From the NCBI GenBank assembly GCA_963693305.1, contig OY855906.1, positions 30,793,491 through 30,857,490 of the forward strand: DNA of 64,000 nucleotides, written 5' to 3'. The notes under the pieces are model-generated. The model made no database searches and had not been told where the DNA came from. It saw only the letters and a list, made by a program, of their open reading frames with translations. The translations under genes were made by a program, and so were the position numbers. Source of the DNA: Meandrina meandrites. Lineage: Eukaryota; Cnidaria; Anthozoa; Scleractinia; Meandrinidae. Shown piece after piece: positions 38,592 through 48,362 of the stretch (positions are counted from its first letter, which is position 1; every line of letters starts with the position of its first letter).

Positions 38592-39584
38592 ATGAGTAAC
38601 GAGAAAACTAACGTTAACAACCTTATGAGAAAAATATACTATAGTCCGGAGGGTTATTGGAAAGGGTACTCTGCTGTATCGAAGTTGGCTTCCGCGGCAA
38701 ATGTTAGTGAGTCTGAGGCGAGAGATTGGTTAGAGAGACAGGCACTTTGGCAGATCTATCTTCCTCCGCCGAAGTATGTACCGAGACCTCATTGGAGTGT
38801 GAGTAGACCGAATGAGATTCACCAAGCGGATCTTCTGTTTCTTCCTCACGATAAGGTGGGAAGAAAGACTTATAGATACGCTTTGGTTGTGATCGATGTT
38901 GCCTCGAGATATAAAGATGCGGAAGCGTTAACATCGAAAGAGAGTCAAGAGGTAGCGAAAGCCTTTGAGAGGATCTACTCTCGAAAGCTTAAGTGGCCAA
39001 AGACACTGATCGTCGATCCTGGTAAAGAGTTTATGGGATATGTGACAAAGTTGATGGAGAGACATAACGTGAAGATACAGAGAAGTGAAGCGGGTAACCA
39101 TCGAGCTCAGGCATTCGTTGAGAGAGCGAACAGAACTTTGGGGGAGAGATTATTCAGTCATCAGTATGCGCAGGAGATGGTTAGTGAAGGGAGATCGAGA
39201 GTCTGGGTGAAGAGGCTGCCCGCGGTCATGAAAGCGTTGAACTCTCAGGTGATCAGAATCACAGGTAAAGAACCCGATAAAGCCCTCGGTTTAAAAGAGG
39301 TAGAGATAAAACCATACAGTTACAAAAGACCTGTCGGAGTGAAAGAGAAGAGATTGCCCTCAGGTGTTCAGGTAAGGTATCTTCTCTCTCCCGGTGAGGA
39401 TGAGGGAGGAGAGAGAAGGAGAGCGACCGATCCTATCTGGAGTATAGAGGTCTATAATATAAATCGTGTGGTGATCTCTCCCGAACAGCCTGTTTTATAT
39501 TATCTTCTCGACGGACCGAAGAGATCGTTTGTGAGAGAGGAGCTTCAAGTCGTACCGTCTGACACTGAGCTTCCACCCTTATAA
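38592..39584 (+). CDS. INT: Retroviral-type (DDE) integrase
   Basis: The protein has 330 residues. The rve core shows HQADLLFL (D near 79), TLIVDPGKEF (D near 141) and QAFVERANRTL (E near 177), in the expected order, with the YALVVIDVASRY strand between the first two. No clear N-terminal HHCC zinc finger is present. The C terminus (PIWSIEVYNINRVVIS; YYLLDG; REELQVVP) looks like a chromo- or SH3-like tail, common in Polinton integrases. It would cut and join element ends to target DNA, giving the 5-bp duplication seen. It is the only plus-strand gene in the right part, and its end overlaps the polymerase gene end by 40 nt. Confidence 0.95.
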   Translation: MSNEKTNVNNLMRKIYYSPEGYWKGYSAVSKLASAANVSESEARDWLERQALWQIYLPPPKYVPRPHWSVSRPNEIHQADLLFLPHDKVGRKTYRYALVVIDVASRYKDAEALTSKESQEVAKAFERIYSRKLKWPKTLIVDPGKEFMGYVTKLMERHNVKIQRSEAGNHRAQAFVERANRTLGERLFSHQYAQEMVSEGRSRVWVKRLPAVMKALNSQVIRITGKEPDKALGLKEVEIKPYSYKRPVGVKEKRLPSGVQVRYLLSPGEDEGGERRRATDPIWSIEVYNINRVVISPEQPVLYYLLDGPKRSFVREELQVVPSDTELPPL

Positions 39585-42500
39585 TGACCGTAAGCAAAGG
39601 TGTGAATGTTATCCTCCCGTATTAATCTCTTATCATCGAATGGAGAGAGAGCGATCTTGTTAACAGTCTCTGTATACATGGTGTGAAGATGACTTCTGAT
39701 AACATTCATCTTTCTCATAGCAGGTTTATTATCGAATAGACAGTCTTTGTAATCGTTGAATGTGATGGTCTTCTTTATCACCGCCTTCTTCACTCCCTTA
39801 CACTTCTTCTCCTCGTAAGACTCTTCCACTCTGTATGAGTAGAGTTTGGCCCTCAGACCTACAAACTCTGCGATCTGCTTTCCTGAGGCTTCGTCTTTAA
39901 ACATACCGATGACCTTCTTGTTAACACCTGTGAGAATACCGCTTGGGTGATCTTTCGGGTAATTACTCGTGTCAAACTTTGATTTCACATCGGAGGAGAT
40001 GTCTCTATAAAAATCTTCCGTCTTTATCTCGTAGGCGAGGCTGTCCGTGTCTGTGAATAAGAGCTTTGCATTCTCTCCATACTTCGGTTTGATGTAATTA
40101 TAGTGAAAATCGTACATCAAGGTCTTACTCAAGTCGAGGATTGACATACCGAGGTATACGGGTTTATTGAATTTTAGACTAACCTTCTTCATATGAACTG
40201 CGGTGAGATTCTCACAGAAGATTGTATGGTGTTGATAATTAGGTTTACACGTTAACCTCTTCGCCTGATATTCTCGAGTGACCAATCTTATGTCGACTCT
40301 GTTTCTGATGTTCTCCATAGTCTTACCGAATACGGAGTTATTCATCAACTTGAAAAAGTCTTTCTCAAAATCGTTGGTTGCCTTCGCCCTGAGATTCGTG
40401 TTAAGATCTATATACGGCTTTAGCCACGCTGACTCTTCGAATGTGATCCCTCTATGAATCTTGGTGAGTTTTAATCCGAGAGAGAGATAGAGTTTAAGAG
40501 TTTCGTGATGAATAACGTAATTCTTTTTATCATTGAGATTGGGGATTAATTTCTCTACCTTATTTACGGTTACTCTCTCTGGTGCTAACGGATAATCGTT
40601 ATGAAGGTCGTGAAGATTCTCAGGGTACTCTAAGTCGACCTCAAGTATGCACGGCATACTCTTCCAATTCTTCAACTCCTCTTTTTTCATCCATCTAAAA
40701 CCTTTAGTCGGAAGAGGTTTACACATTGCCCAACCGTAGAGATTATTAGCATCGAGATAAGAGATGTATTTTGTCGGTTGATCAGGATCGTAATCTTTCA
40801 TATAAGGATTGTTTGCCTTTCCATATCTCGTCGAGATCATAGAGACACCGCCTCGAATTCCTTTCTCTACCATCATCAACATCTCGTAATCATGCAATAA
40901 CTCCAGTTCGATCTTTGTGATTTTTAAACACGCATCCCAAGCGAGTCCTGGTGCTGTGTAATAGAATATCGGGTCTAGACGGTAATTATCAAGGCAAACA
41001 TCCCTGAAGTTTTCAAAGACGTCAGAGAGAAGAAGAACATCACTCTTTAGATAGAGGTCATGGTAATCTCTCACGGTCTTCATATTGAATGTTTTCCACA
41101 CCTTCTGTGCATGAATGTAATCCTCGATTGAGATGTCACTGTCATTCAATATTGAGTGAAATGTCTCTTTCGGTGGAAGTGATGTTGAAGAGAGTTTACC
41201 GAAGTTATCGAACCAATCGTATGGAAAGACACCCTTTCTTAATAGAAGTTTTAACTCATCACCTTCATAAAATTCTGTAAGATTTTTAAAAGAGTCTTTC
41301 GGAAGATTCTTCACCAAACTGTCGAGGCTAGTCGCCATGAATTTAAAAGAGTCGATGAATCTTATTTTACGCTTTACCTCTACCTCTTTTTTCTCCTCAT
41401 TTATGAATTTATCAACAATTATCTCTTTGGTAAATGAGATGTACTTCTCCTCGTTGTTGGGTATACAGTCTATCTTTCCCTGTGATTTACCGAGGTTTTT
41501 AATAAAGAGATGACTGTCGTAACCTGAGAGATTGTGAAATATGACAGGATAGAACTTCGGTAGTCTGTATTTTAAATTACATATGCTATGGGCCGCGCCT
41601 CTAAACTTACCGGTGAGATGACAGTGGTCGCGAACCTTTCTATATACATCTTCATCTTTTAACTCTTCCTCACAGATGTGACAGTGAGTTGCCTTTTTAT
41701 AAGTCATCCTGTCCTCCCGCGTCATCACCATCTTCTTTGGTTTTTTAAACCTGTTGTAGATCTCCTTGATATCCTTCTCCAAAGACTCGATAAATAACTG
41801 AGGGATGTTATCATCAGGAGATTCAGCTGTGTAATGTCTAAGGTGAGGTGATAAAAGTTCGTCATCGAAGCATTTGATAAGATAACTGAAACCTGAGGGA
41901 CTGTGCTTTTGGTACTGATTGGTAAAGCTTTTACCATCATCTGGTTGACATGTGTCAATCTTCTCTGTGAAGCATTCAAAATCAGCATAAACAACGAATG
42001 GAACTGGCTGCTTTTTATAATGATTCTTAAAATAAATGTATTCAGGTCCTAAGAATTTTCCTTCATCGTCTTTAATCATCGGCATCTCAATCTTGACTTC
42101 CTCGTTATTCTGACAGTACTCAGTATGTTTATTCAGTGATTTCTCTGATTTAAACGAGTTTAGGCATCTATAGCAGAAATATCGCTTGTGTTGGTGATTA
42201 TTAATCCCTGAGGATAACAGTCTTGACATGTTCTTTATCCAACAGAAGTGATTGGTCTCTTCGTTAGCGATAAGGAGAAGGTTTATCACCTGTTCTTTCT
42301 TTTTGCTTATTCTTAAAGGGTAAACGACCCTTTCATAACCGAATACATTGATTGCGTAATTGTTCTGATTCTCAAACTTATCTATCTGTTTAAGCGAGAC
42401 GGGAAACTCGATACCTGTCCAGTCAAACTTCTCTGAGTCTTTTTTCATCCGTTTGCTAAGTCTCTCTCCATGTTCTTTAGCAGGAAAGACTGCTGAGGTT

Positions 42501-43393
42501 ACTGCCCACTTGAAACACTCATTATCATTCTCATTCTTCACTTTGATTATTGCATTCTTATCTGCTAAGTTACCCGGTAACTCAATGTATGAAGAGGCAG
42601 AGAGAGGATTGAAAGGGTTAATGTTGATGTCAAGGTGCTCGACTCGGTCGAATTGCCAACCGGAACCTCTGTTATTAAAATTCTGTATCAATTCAAAGAT
42701 TACATCTACCATATGATCGAATAATTCAGAGAGATCGGTTGACTCCGTCACAATCTCCATTTTCGATGCGAAGGAGTATACATTAATGTCGATTTTGCCT
42801 GTGGCGGGATTCTCTTTGGTAAACCTTACTGTGAGAATTAACTTGACTTTGATTGATCCCTTACTCTTTATGAGATTTATAACCCTCGGTTTTACGTTAT
42901 TCATAAACGTCTTCTCATCCATGCCGTCCACTCCGTTAACTCTAAACGTTTTGAAATAACCCTTTATAGCCGTCTTGTACTCTCTGGGTGTGAGATGATC
43001 CTCTTCAGGTGAATTTACATCCTCAATGGGTTGACCCACTTCTTCCCGTCTCCTAAAAATACTGTTTACTCTCTCCTTCAGGTTCTCTACTCTCTCATTC
43101 ACTGCGTTTTTGATAGGTTCGGGGATATAATTTAATAACCAACCTGTAAACCTGTTTATTGCACTCTTTACGGGTGCTGCCACTGATGTGGCAATATTCC
43201 TCATCTGCGTTACTCTCGATGGTGCTGGAATAGGTATATCACCCTCCGGTATAGATTGATCATTCGCCGAGTAAAAAATCTCACTCTCCTCCTCTAACAC
43301 CTCGATTAACTCGGCTTTACGCATTCTATAATAACCTTTGATGCCCCGCTCTTTGGCAAGGACCTTCAGCTGTTTTACCGTCTGGTTCTCCAT
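39545..43393 (-). CDS. PolB: Protein-primed family B DNA polymerase with SAP-like N terminus
   Basis: The ORF encodes 1282 residues. Residues 1-35 (TVKQLKVLAKERGIKGYYRM, then RKAELIEVLEE) look SAP/Rho-N-like. A GWLLNYIPEPIKNAVNERVE block near 85-105 is of the kind I recall in cnidarian Polinton polymerases. A C2H2-like finger (CYRCLNSF..HTEYC) lies near 405-425. Exonuclease motifs are VVYADFECF (near 471), NLSGYDSHLF (near 621) and YHDLYLKSDVLLLSD (near 780). Between the first two, CHICEEELK..VRDHCHLTGKFRGAAHSICN (about 568-605) resembles an endonuclease VII/HNH zinc site. Polymerase motifs are SYLDANNLYGWAM (near 880), KLMNNSVFGKTMEN (near 1018) and FTDTDSLAY (near 1116). All catalytic acids are present. 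The gene begins inside the right terminal repeat; the priming terminal protein is not identified and may reside in the N-terminal region. Confidence 0.96.
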   Translation of the reverse strand: MENQTVKQLKVLAKERGIKGYYRMRKAELIEVLEEESEIFYSANDQSIPEGDIPIPAPSRVTQMRNIATSVAAPVKSAINRFTGWLLNYIPEPIKNAVNERVENLKERVNSIFRRREEVGQPIEDVNSPEEDHLTPREYKTAIKGYFKTFRVNGVDGMDEKTFMNNVKPRVINLIKSKGSIKVKLILTVRFTKENPATGKIDINVYSFASKMEIVTESTDLSELFDHMVDVIFELIQNFNNRGSGWQFDRVEHLDININPFNPLSASSYIELPGNLADKNAIIKVKNENDNECFKWAVTSAVFPAKEHGERLSKRMKKDSEKFDWTGIEFPVSLKQIDKFENQNNYAINVFGYERVVYPLRISKKKEQVINLLLIANEETNHFCWIKNMSRLLSSGINNHQHKRYFCYRCLNSFKSEKSLNKHTEYCQNNEEVKIEMPMIKDDEGKFLGPEYIYFKNHYKKQPVPFVVYADFECFTEKIDTCQPDDGKSFTNQYQKHSPSGFSYLIKCFDDELLSPHLRHYTAESPDDNIPQLFIESLEKDIKEIYNRFKKPKKMVMTREDRMTYKKATHCHICEEELKDEDVYRKVRDHCHLTGKFRGAAHSICNLKYRLPKFYPVIFHNLSGYDSHLFIKNLGKSQGKIDCIPNNEEKYISFTKEIIVDKFINEEKKEVEVKRKIRFIDSFKFMATSLDSLVKNLPKDSFKNLTEFYEGDELKLLLRKGVFPYDWFDNFGKLSSTSLPPKETFHSILNDSDISIEDYIHAQKVWKTFNMKTVRDYHDLYLKSDVLLLSDVFENFRDVCLDNYRLDPIFYYTAPGLAWDACLKITKIELELLHDYEMLMMVEKGIRGGVSMISTRYGKANNPYMKDYDPDQPTKYISYLDANNLYGWAMCKPLPTKGFRWMKKEELKNWKSMPCILEVDLEYPENLHDLHNDYPLAPERVTVNKVEKLIPNLNDKKNYVIHHETLKLYLSLGLKLTKIHRGITFEESAWLKPYIDLNTNLRAKATNDFEKDFFKLMNNSVFGKTMENIRNRVDIRLVTREYQAKRLTCKPNYQHHTIFCENLTAVHMKKVSLKFNKPVYLGMSILDLSKTLMYDFHYNYIKPKYGENAKLLFTDTDSLAYEIKTEDFYRDISSDVKSKFDTSNYPKDHPSGILTGVNKKVIGMFKDEASGKQIAEFVGLRAKLYSYRVEESYEEKKCKGVKKAVIKKTITFNDYKDCLFDNKPAMRKMNVIRSHLHTMYTETVNKIALSPFDDKRLIREDNIHTFAYGHYKGGSSVSDGTT

Positions 43394-43574
43394 TATTATT
43401 AATCATGAAAGATTCCTTTAAGCTGAAATTTTCACTTTTACAAGATACATAATTTATCGAGGATTTTATCACGAGATGATGCGAGTATGTTTTATCGAGG
43501 AATTAAGGGGGAATTTGATTTTTCCTCGGTCAGATTTCAAAATTCTGTCTTGATGTCGGCCTTTTATACCTACT
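43354..43574 (-). repeat. Right terminal inverted repeat (221 bp)
   Basis: Exact reverse complement of 28838-29058 by eye. It contains the polymerase start codon (43391-43393) and its first 13 codons, with the TTAAAGGA box and the inward TATAAAAGG at 43560-43568. The match stops at TGGCAAGG (43354). Confidence 0.95.
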
Positions 43575-43579
43575 AAGGG
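43575..43579 (+). repeat. Target site duplication, right copy (AAGGG)
   Basis: AAGGG directly follows CCTACT at the right end of the element and equals the left flank at 28833-28837. Confidence 0.8.
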
Positions 43580-45445
43580 TGTTTGTTTAGCTTTCAGAAG
43601 CCTTTCAATCAAAACTTAAGTCATCGACGAGACGATTGGGGTCGATAAAGTACTTTGCGTTTAAGACAAATTGTTCCGGTGTTCGCGCGCATTAAAGAAG
43701 TGCTTGTGAAGAATTTTGAAATCATTTCTTGAGTGTTGTTGGTCAATTCGCGATGTGACGGGGTTAAGAAAGTTAATGAAGTCTTCTACCTGAATGTACA
43801 CCTACGCACGAAGTTTATGTTACAGACAAATCCGTAAATTACATGTGGACCATTGTGTTTATAAAACGACATGCTTTACTGCCAGGTTTACTGGCAAAAC
43901 CGTTTATAACTTTGCCTTTCTCGCGTAGTTTGCAACAGCACGGTCAAAGTGACTCATTAATTCTCGAGGCACGGTCACCAAAGAAGAGTTCTGAACCCAT
44001 TCAGTTTTATATTGTAATCTAGCCTAAATTTTAGACGTCTTTCTCTGGTCGCACGCTCCCGACCATAGGAAATCGTCTGAAATTCAGACTAATTGAATTC
44101 ATGCTGTTTTTTTTAAATGGGTGTCTCCGCACACGTCAAACCAAAACATGTAATAAGAGATTTATTATCCAACTGCTCTGCTTGTATTAGCTTGTATTAC
44201 TTTTATGTGGTGGATGTACTGTTTTATTATGCTGGAAAATGTGGTTCTAACTTTTCTAACTCTAGAGTGTGACCATTTAAAGGACTCTTATCAGCCTCCA
44301 CCATTTTCGATGCCATCGAAATATTTATGAAAATTGTACGGTGAAACGAAATCTTATCGCATTTCTGTAAGTTGGGTTACTGGAAGACTGATTAATTACT
44401 TTCACAGTGATTTCTTTCGTTTAGACGCGCTTGGCCAACGTAGCTGGCAGTTTTAAAGGGGTTACACGCGCGCGCGTAAGCAAGGAAGCTGAGACACGCT
44501 CCGCGTAAAATATAATACCGAAACTCCCGTTTGTAAACAAACGCAAAGGCGTGGAGAATGACCATTGGAACATAAGATTAATGCGGCTCCAGCTTTTCAA
44601 AGTTTGTAAAGTTTATTATTCATGTTAAAGCTATCTATCAGCGGATTCTTTTGCCAATATGTTTGCTATGTCTACACATTTGGAAATGAAATCTCATCGT
44701 GAAGATTAAATTAATAAAATTCCTAAAGAAGATTCAGTGTAACAAGTTCAAGATGAAATTAATTAAAATGTCTGTGAATAATCAAGCACCTTATGTTTTT
44801 AACGATACTGCTATAAAATCTGTCGAGTTTCCGTCCTTGTAATAACGTTGCTGTACAAACGATTGTAAAACTTGGAGGTCTCTTTTAGAAAGAAACCTTT
44901 GAGTGTAAATCAAAGGTATTGATAAATACATTCGTAAGGCATGCCACAGCCTTTTTTTTTAACTATCTAATGTGGGTTAATAACATCATTAATATCAACA
45001 TATTCTTAAGCATATTGCTACTTTTTGGTAAGTTTCGTGAATTCTTAAATTCAACTTTATTTACCATTGAGGACATCATCCTATTTCTGTACAAAATTTT
45101 AGTGTCTGCTTCCAATTTTTAGAATACAGCGAGTCTATTCAGTTTCAAAATTAAAATAGCCCCCATCTTTCATCAGTTTAAATTTTTCCCACTATTCAGC
45201 AATTAAGCCGAGAATTAATTTTGTCAATAATGCGATATCATGTTTCTAATTTGATAAATTTAAAAGCTACCTGCTTTCCAATTTTATGCTCGCCTCCAGT
45301 CATTCAGCACTTTCGAGTTCCTTGCAATTATGGAAATCCGAAAAATCTGCAAGATTGTCTTAATTGCAAACCTGATTGGTCTATAGCTATACTTGTTAAA
45401 AATAATTATAGTGAATGACGCGTTGTTTTCTCTTTAAAGTTACAG
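43580..45445. other. 3' part of the long intron of the C1q-family gene
   Basis: Intron between the virus-like element and the exon at 45446. No exon or gene recognised. A short alternating CG/purine stretch (ACGCGCGCGCGTAAG) lies near 44465. Confidence 0.5.
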
Positions 45446-45562
45446 GGTCCTGACAATGGTTCTGATTCAGTGAATCCGGCAGAAAGTTGGAAGTTCTTCA
45501 AAAAACGGGGAGGGAAAGGGAACAAAGGAAAGAAAGAAAAACACAGCAAAGAAAACTCCAAG
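45446..45562 (+). CDS. C1QTNF12/ERFE-like: C1q-family gene, exon 2 (basic linker)
   Basis: This exon is 117 nt (39 codons, phase 0) between a TTACAG acceptor and a GTATGTT donor. It begins [18 protein letters not shown] and becomes strongly basic ([17 protein letters not shown]). The dibasic runs could be proprotein-convertase sites or heparin-binding, as found in erythroferrone and adipolin N-terminal regions. It splices in frame from either first exon. Confidence 0.85.
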
Positions 45563-45826
45563 GTATGTTGCCAAGCAACGAAGTTTTTGATTGACTTTTG
45601 ACATCGTTTTTACAACTTTTTGATGAGTTCATAACGTGCTACATTTCAATTGGTCAAAATAAATGGAACCGATTGTAAAGGTTTTAACAAGTTTTTGAGA
45701 GAATGTGTTTTCAAGTATGACTGTGAAAATGCTGTCTCTGGTTCTCTAAAATAGATTATTCGTGTTGATTAATTATTTTGCTTTATCCATTCCGTTGCTT
45801 ATGTTTAGTTGTTTTATTGCTTCTAG

Positions 45827-45947
45827 TCGCAGTGTGACCCAAGTCCCGGTCCCCCAGGCCCCCCTGGGCCACCCGGTCCTGTGGGTCCTCCTGGAGCCCA
45901 GATCACCGAGGCCACGATGATGGCGGAGTTTAGGAGCATGGTGCAGG
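45827..45947 (+). CDS. C1QTNF12/ERFE-like: C1q-family gene, exon 3 (collagen-like)
   Basis: This exon is 121 nt (phase 0 in, phase 1 out), acceptor TTCTAG and donor GTACGC. It encodes [20 protein letters not shown], five to six Gly-X-Y triplets, followed by an acidic helix ([14 protein letters not shown]). A short collagen-like stretch with a nearby Cys supports trimer and higher-order assembly, as in CTRP proteins. The intron before it is 264 bp. Confidence 0.92.
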
Positions 45948-46269
45948 GTACGCATCGATCATTTCATAAAACAAAATACTGGCTGACCATTTTGTGTAAA
46001 TAGAAAGTGTTCTATTGAAACAAATAATGGGTTTCTTTACAGTTCAGTTATTGTCGACCTCGAGTTTCTGTCTGAATCTGTTAAAATGTTCTCCAATCCT
46101 AATAAACTTTTTCTGTATATGTGACTTATCGGTGAGACACTCCAAAACGCATATCAATATGATTGATTCTCTCTCTCTTTATCCCACTGTGGAGCTCAAA
46201 AATCCTGTGACGTCTATATGGCTTTTTTGGTGTGTCTAATGTCTAAGTTGTTTTCTCTTTTTATAACAG

Positions 46270-46307
46270 AAAGCGCAAATCGACGATCAAGGCGAATTGC
46301 AGACCAG
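46270..46307 (+). CDS. C1QTNF12/ERFE-like: C1q-family gene, exon 4 (microexon)
   Basis: A 38-nt exon (phase 1 in, phase 0 out) between AACAG and GTATAC. It codes ESANRRSRRIADQ (first codon split). RRSRR is a good furin-type cleavage site, placed between the collagen stretch and the C1q head; adipolin is known to be cut by furin. Introns of about 320-350 bp on both sides hold nothing recognisable. Confidence 0.8.
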
Positions 46308-46654
46308 GTATACTAATTAATATCAGTGTCTTTTAGTAGCACCTAATTACCAAGAGAAAATGTTACTTAAACTGAATTAAATTTTCTCAACTTTTACTAT
46401 TACGAATGAATACCCCGAGATCGGTGAACGCACAGTGTCAATGTTCACCTCTTATCACGTGCTTATCACGGTCTTGCCACGCGGTTTTCTAACAGCTGAT
46501 CTAAAAAAATGCAGTTTTCAAAGATCCCTTAGTTTTCCAACAAAATTTCATCAATTCACCATTTAACACCTTTTCTCAATAGATTATTACTAGTGCTAAC
46601 AAATATTTGTTAAAGAAATGGAACTAACAATCTTTACAACTTGTTTTCTTTTAG

Positions 46655-46774
46655 AATATCAGTCTTATGGCCGCAGGAATCCCAGACCTTTTGTCCGCGC
46701 ACCATATTGTTCTACGATACGACGTGACTGTTCCAAAGAAATCTCACCAGGAGTTGAAAAACTACAAACAGCCA
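46655..46774 (+). CDS. C1QTNF12/ERFE-like: C1q-family gene, exon 5 (start of C1q/TNF head)
   Basis: This exon is 120 nt (40 codons, phase 0), acceptor TTTTAG and donor GTAAGT. It codes [20 protein letters not shown] and continues [19 protein letters not shown]. It leads into the globular head, in the position of the adipolin stretch that precedes the GxFxRG motif. Confidence 0.85.
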
Positions 46775-47047
46775 GTAAGTAATGGTCCTCTTGATTTTGA
46801 AATAATTTTTTCTGCCCCGTTTGCTAGCAAAAGTGCCACAGTTCAATTGAATTTTTTTTCCAAATTTTCACTACAAAATATTGAAAAAAAACAAGCGGAA
46901 CTACATGACAATACTGCTCGACAGCTTTCATTTGAGTGGCTTCACACTCGGGCTTTATAAAATGATTTTTTTAATATTATTATTATTATTATTGAATACC
47001 CTTGTTATTCCCCAGAAAATATATGATTTCGACTATTATTCTTTCAG

Positions 47048-47238
47048 GGCGATCACTCTGGAACGTTTGTGCGTGGAAATGATATTGACCTGCGTTCTGG
47101 TCGATACGTGATTCGGTACACCGGCGTATACCAGCTTACAGCCCAGTTGGTGATCTCGCGCGACAGGGAAGCAAATCTGCGCCCGCGAGACTATGTCAAA
47201 ATCAGCATCTGCATCAGCTCCCTGTGCGAACTGAACAC
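47048..47238 (+). CDS. C1QTNF12/ERFE-like: C1q-family gene, exon 6 (C1q/TNF head)
   Basis: This exon is 191 nt (phase 0 in, phase 2 out), acceptor TTTCAG and donor [63 protein letters not shown] match the C1q-like head of adipolin (GxFxRGxxLxLxSGxY, GxYxLxAxLxxxL, RPRDxxxxxICIxSxC). The two cysteines are in the family position and probably form a disulphide. Confidence 0.93.
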
Positions 47239-47477
47239 GTAAGTAAATGTTAAATTTGGTGGATGGCACTACTAGCCAGCAGATATTTTATGACATTATA
47301 AGGAGATCAAGCATATAACGTTTTATTAAAAACTAGCCATGGTATATTGCAATCCCCGAGTTTTGATTGGTTTACAGGCCATGTTGTCTGAGCTCATATA
47401 CCATAGACGGTGCACGCGTCAGCGAGAACAGCCGGGGAGCTCAAATATTGCAATTCTTTCGGTGTTTTTAATAAAAT

Positions 47478-47510
<33 letters not shown>

Positions 47511-47657
47511 AGTTATCAACACGGCGCTACGTGTGCTACGTGTGCACGTGGAATTGTTAAATACAACATATTGGGAGATGTAATTTGGGGTGATCTTTTT
47601 TGTGCTGTTGGCAGGTGTAATAATAAGAAAAAAAATACTTGAAATTTTATTTTTTAG

Positions 47658-47736
47658 GTCTTTGACCACAATAACAGGAGTGGAAAGCAACAGTCTCAAG
47701 TTTACAGTCTCGGTGACCGGAATGCTTATGCTCAAG
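47658..47736 (+). CDS. C1QTNF12/ERFE-like: C1q-family gene, exon 7 (C1q/TNF head)
   Basis: This exon is 79 nt (phase 2 in, phase 0 out), acceptor TTTTAG and donor GTAATG. The split Thr codon joins to SLTTITGVESNSLKFTVSVT then GMLMLK, matching the adipolin strand pair with GxExxSxxFTxSVxGxLxL. Flanking introns (419 and 527 bp) hold no further exon. Confidence 0.92.
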
Positions 47737-48263
47737 GTAATGAGTTTTATCTTTACAAGAATAACTCATAAGTTCCATAGCCAGTTGAAAAGTCTGCGCA
47801 CATGTCGACTTCTGCATACGTTGACAGCTAATGGTCGTCCAGTTCTTGATTTTGTAAACTAATCAGGGCCTTATTTTTCAGTTTGCAAAAGTAGTGTCCT
47901 TTATAACGTTTGAAAATCATCCAATCACAGCAGAGCATGCTTTATAAGGTTTCGCGTGACCAGTCGACCTTATCGCCTGATGAAGACAAACAGTATGCAG
48001 TCAAAACGTCGCGATTCACATCACAAGTTACTACATCATGAAACAAACGATAAAATACTTTATCGTTACTTTTAAGGGTATTGATTAATTTTGATTCTTT
48101 GTCTGCCCTTTTTGGCTGTATAATGACAAACCCCATACTGTTGTCACTGGACATGTTAATTATTTCTCCATTTCTTACTAGTCAAAAGGCAAGTTAGGCG
48201 GGGAACTGCCAAACGAATGCTACACCAGAAAATTAATATTTGTTGTTATTTCTCTTATATTAG

Positions 48264-48362
48264 GCAGGTCATTATGTGTCGATTTACATCGAGAACAACA
48301 CCAACAAACCAATCAGCATCTTGGAGAAGTCCTCCTTTTCCGGCCTCATGATTGGTCGCTGA
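48264..48362 (+). CDS. C1QTNF12/ERFE-like: C1q-family gene, exon 8 (end of C1q/TNF head and stop)
   Basis: Last coding exon, 99 nt, acceptor ATTAG, stop TGA at 48360-48362. [32 protein letters not shown] gives the final strands of the head; SxFSGLLLG is the usual family ending. N-glycosylation is possible at NNT. The whole product is 316 residues with exon B or 291 with exon A. By family knowledge it is a secreted, trimeric signalling protein; vertebrate members act on glucose metabolism (adipolin) or bind BMPs (erythroferrone). The role in cnidarians is unknown. Confidence 0.93.
   Translation, partial: AGHYVSIYIENNTNKPISILEKSSFSGLMIGR

Larger units (their letters stand above)
28838..43574. 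mobile_element. Polinton/Maverick-type virus-like element, apparently intact
   Basis: The 14,737-bp unit is bounded by 221-bp terminal inverted repeats beginning AGTAGG and flanked by AAGGG direct repeats. It encodes the defining Polinton set: protein-primed PolB, retroviral-type integrase, DJR-type major capsid protein and packaging ATPase. About a dozen smaller virion-like proteins make up the rest, all with open frames. No adenain-type protease is recognised, and the unit is a little short for animal Polintons (usually about 15-20 kb). Small proteins such as the 136-, 197- and 304-residue ones resemble families I recall as repeated in cnidarian genomes. It lies in the long intron of the C1q-family gene. 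Intact frames and identical repeats suggest a recent or still mobile copy, either an endogenous virus or a transposon with virion genes. Confidence 0.93.
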
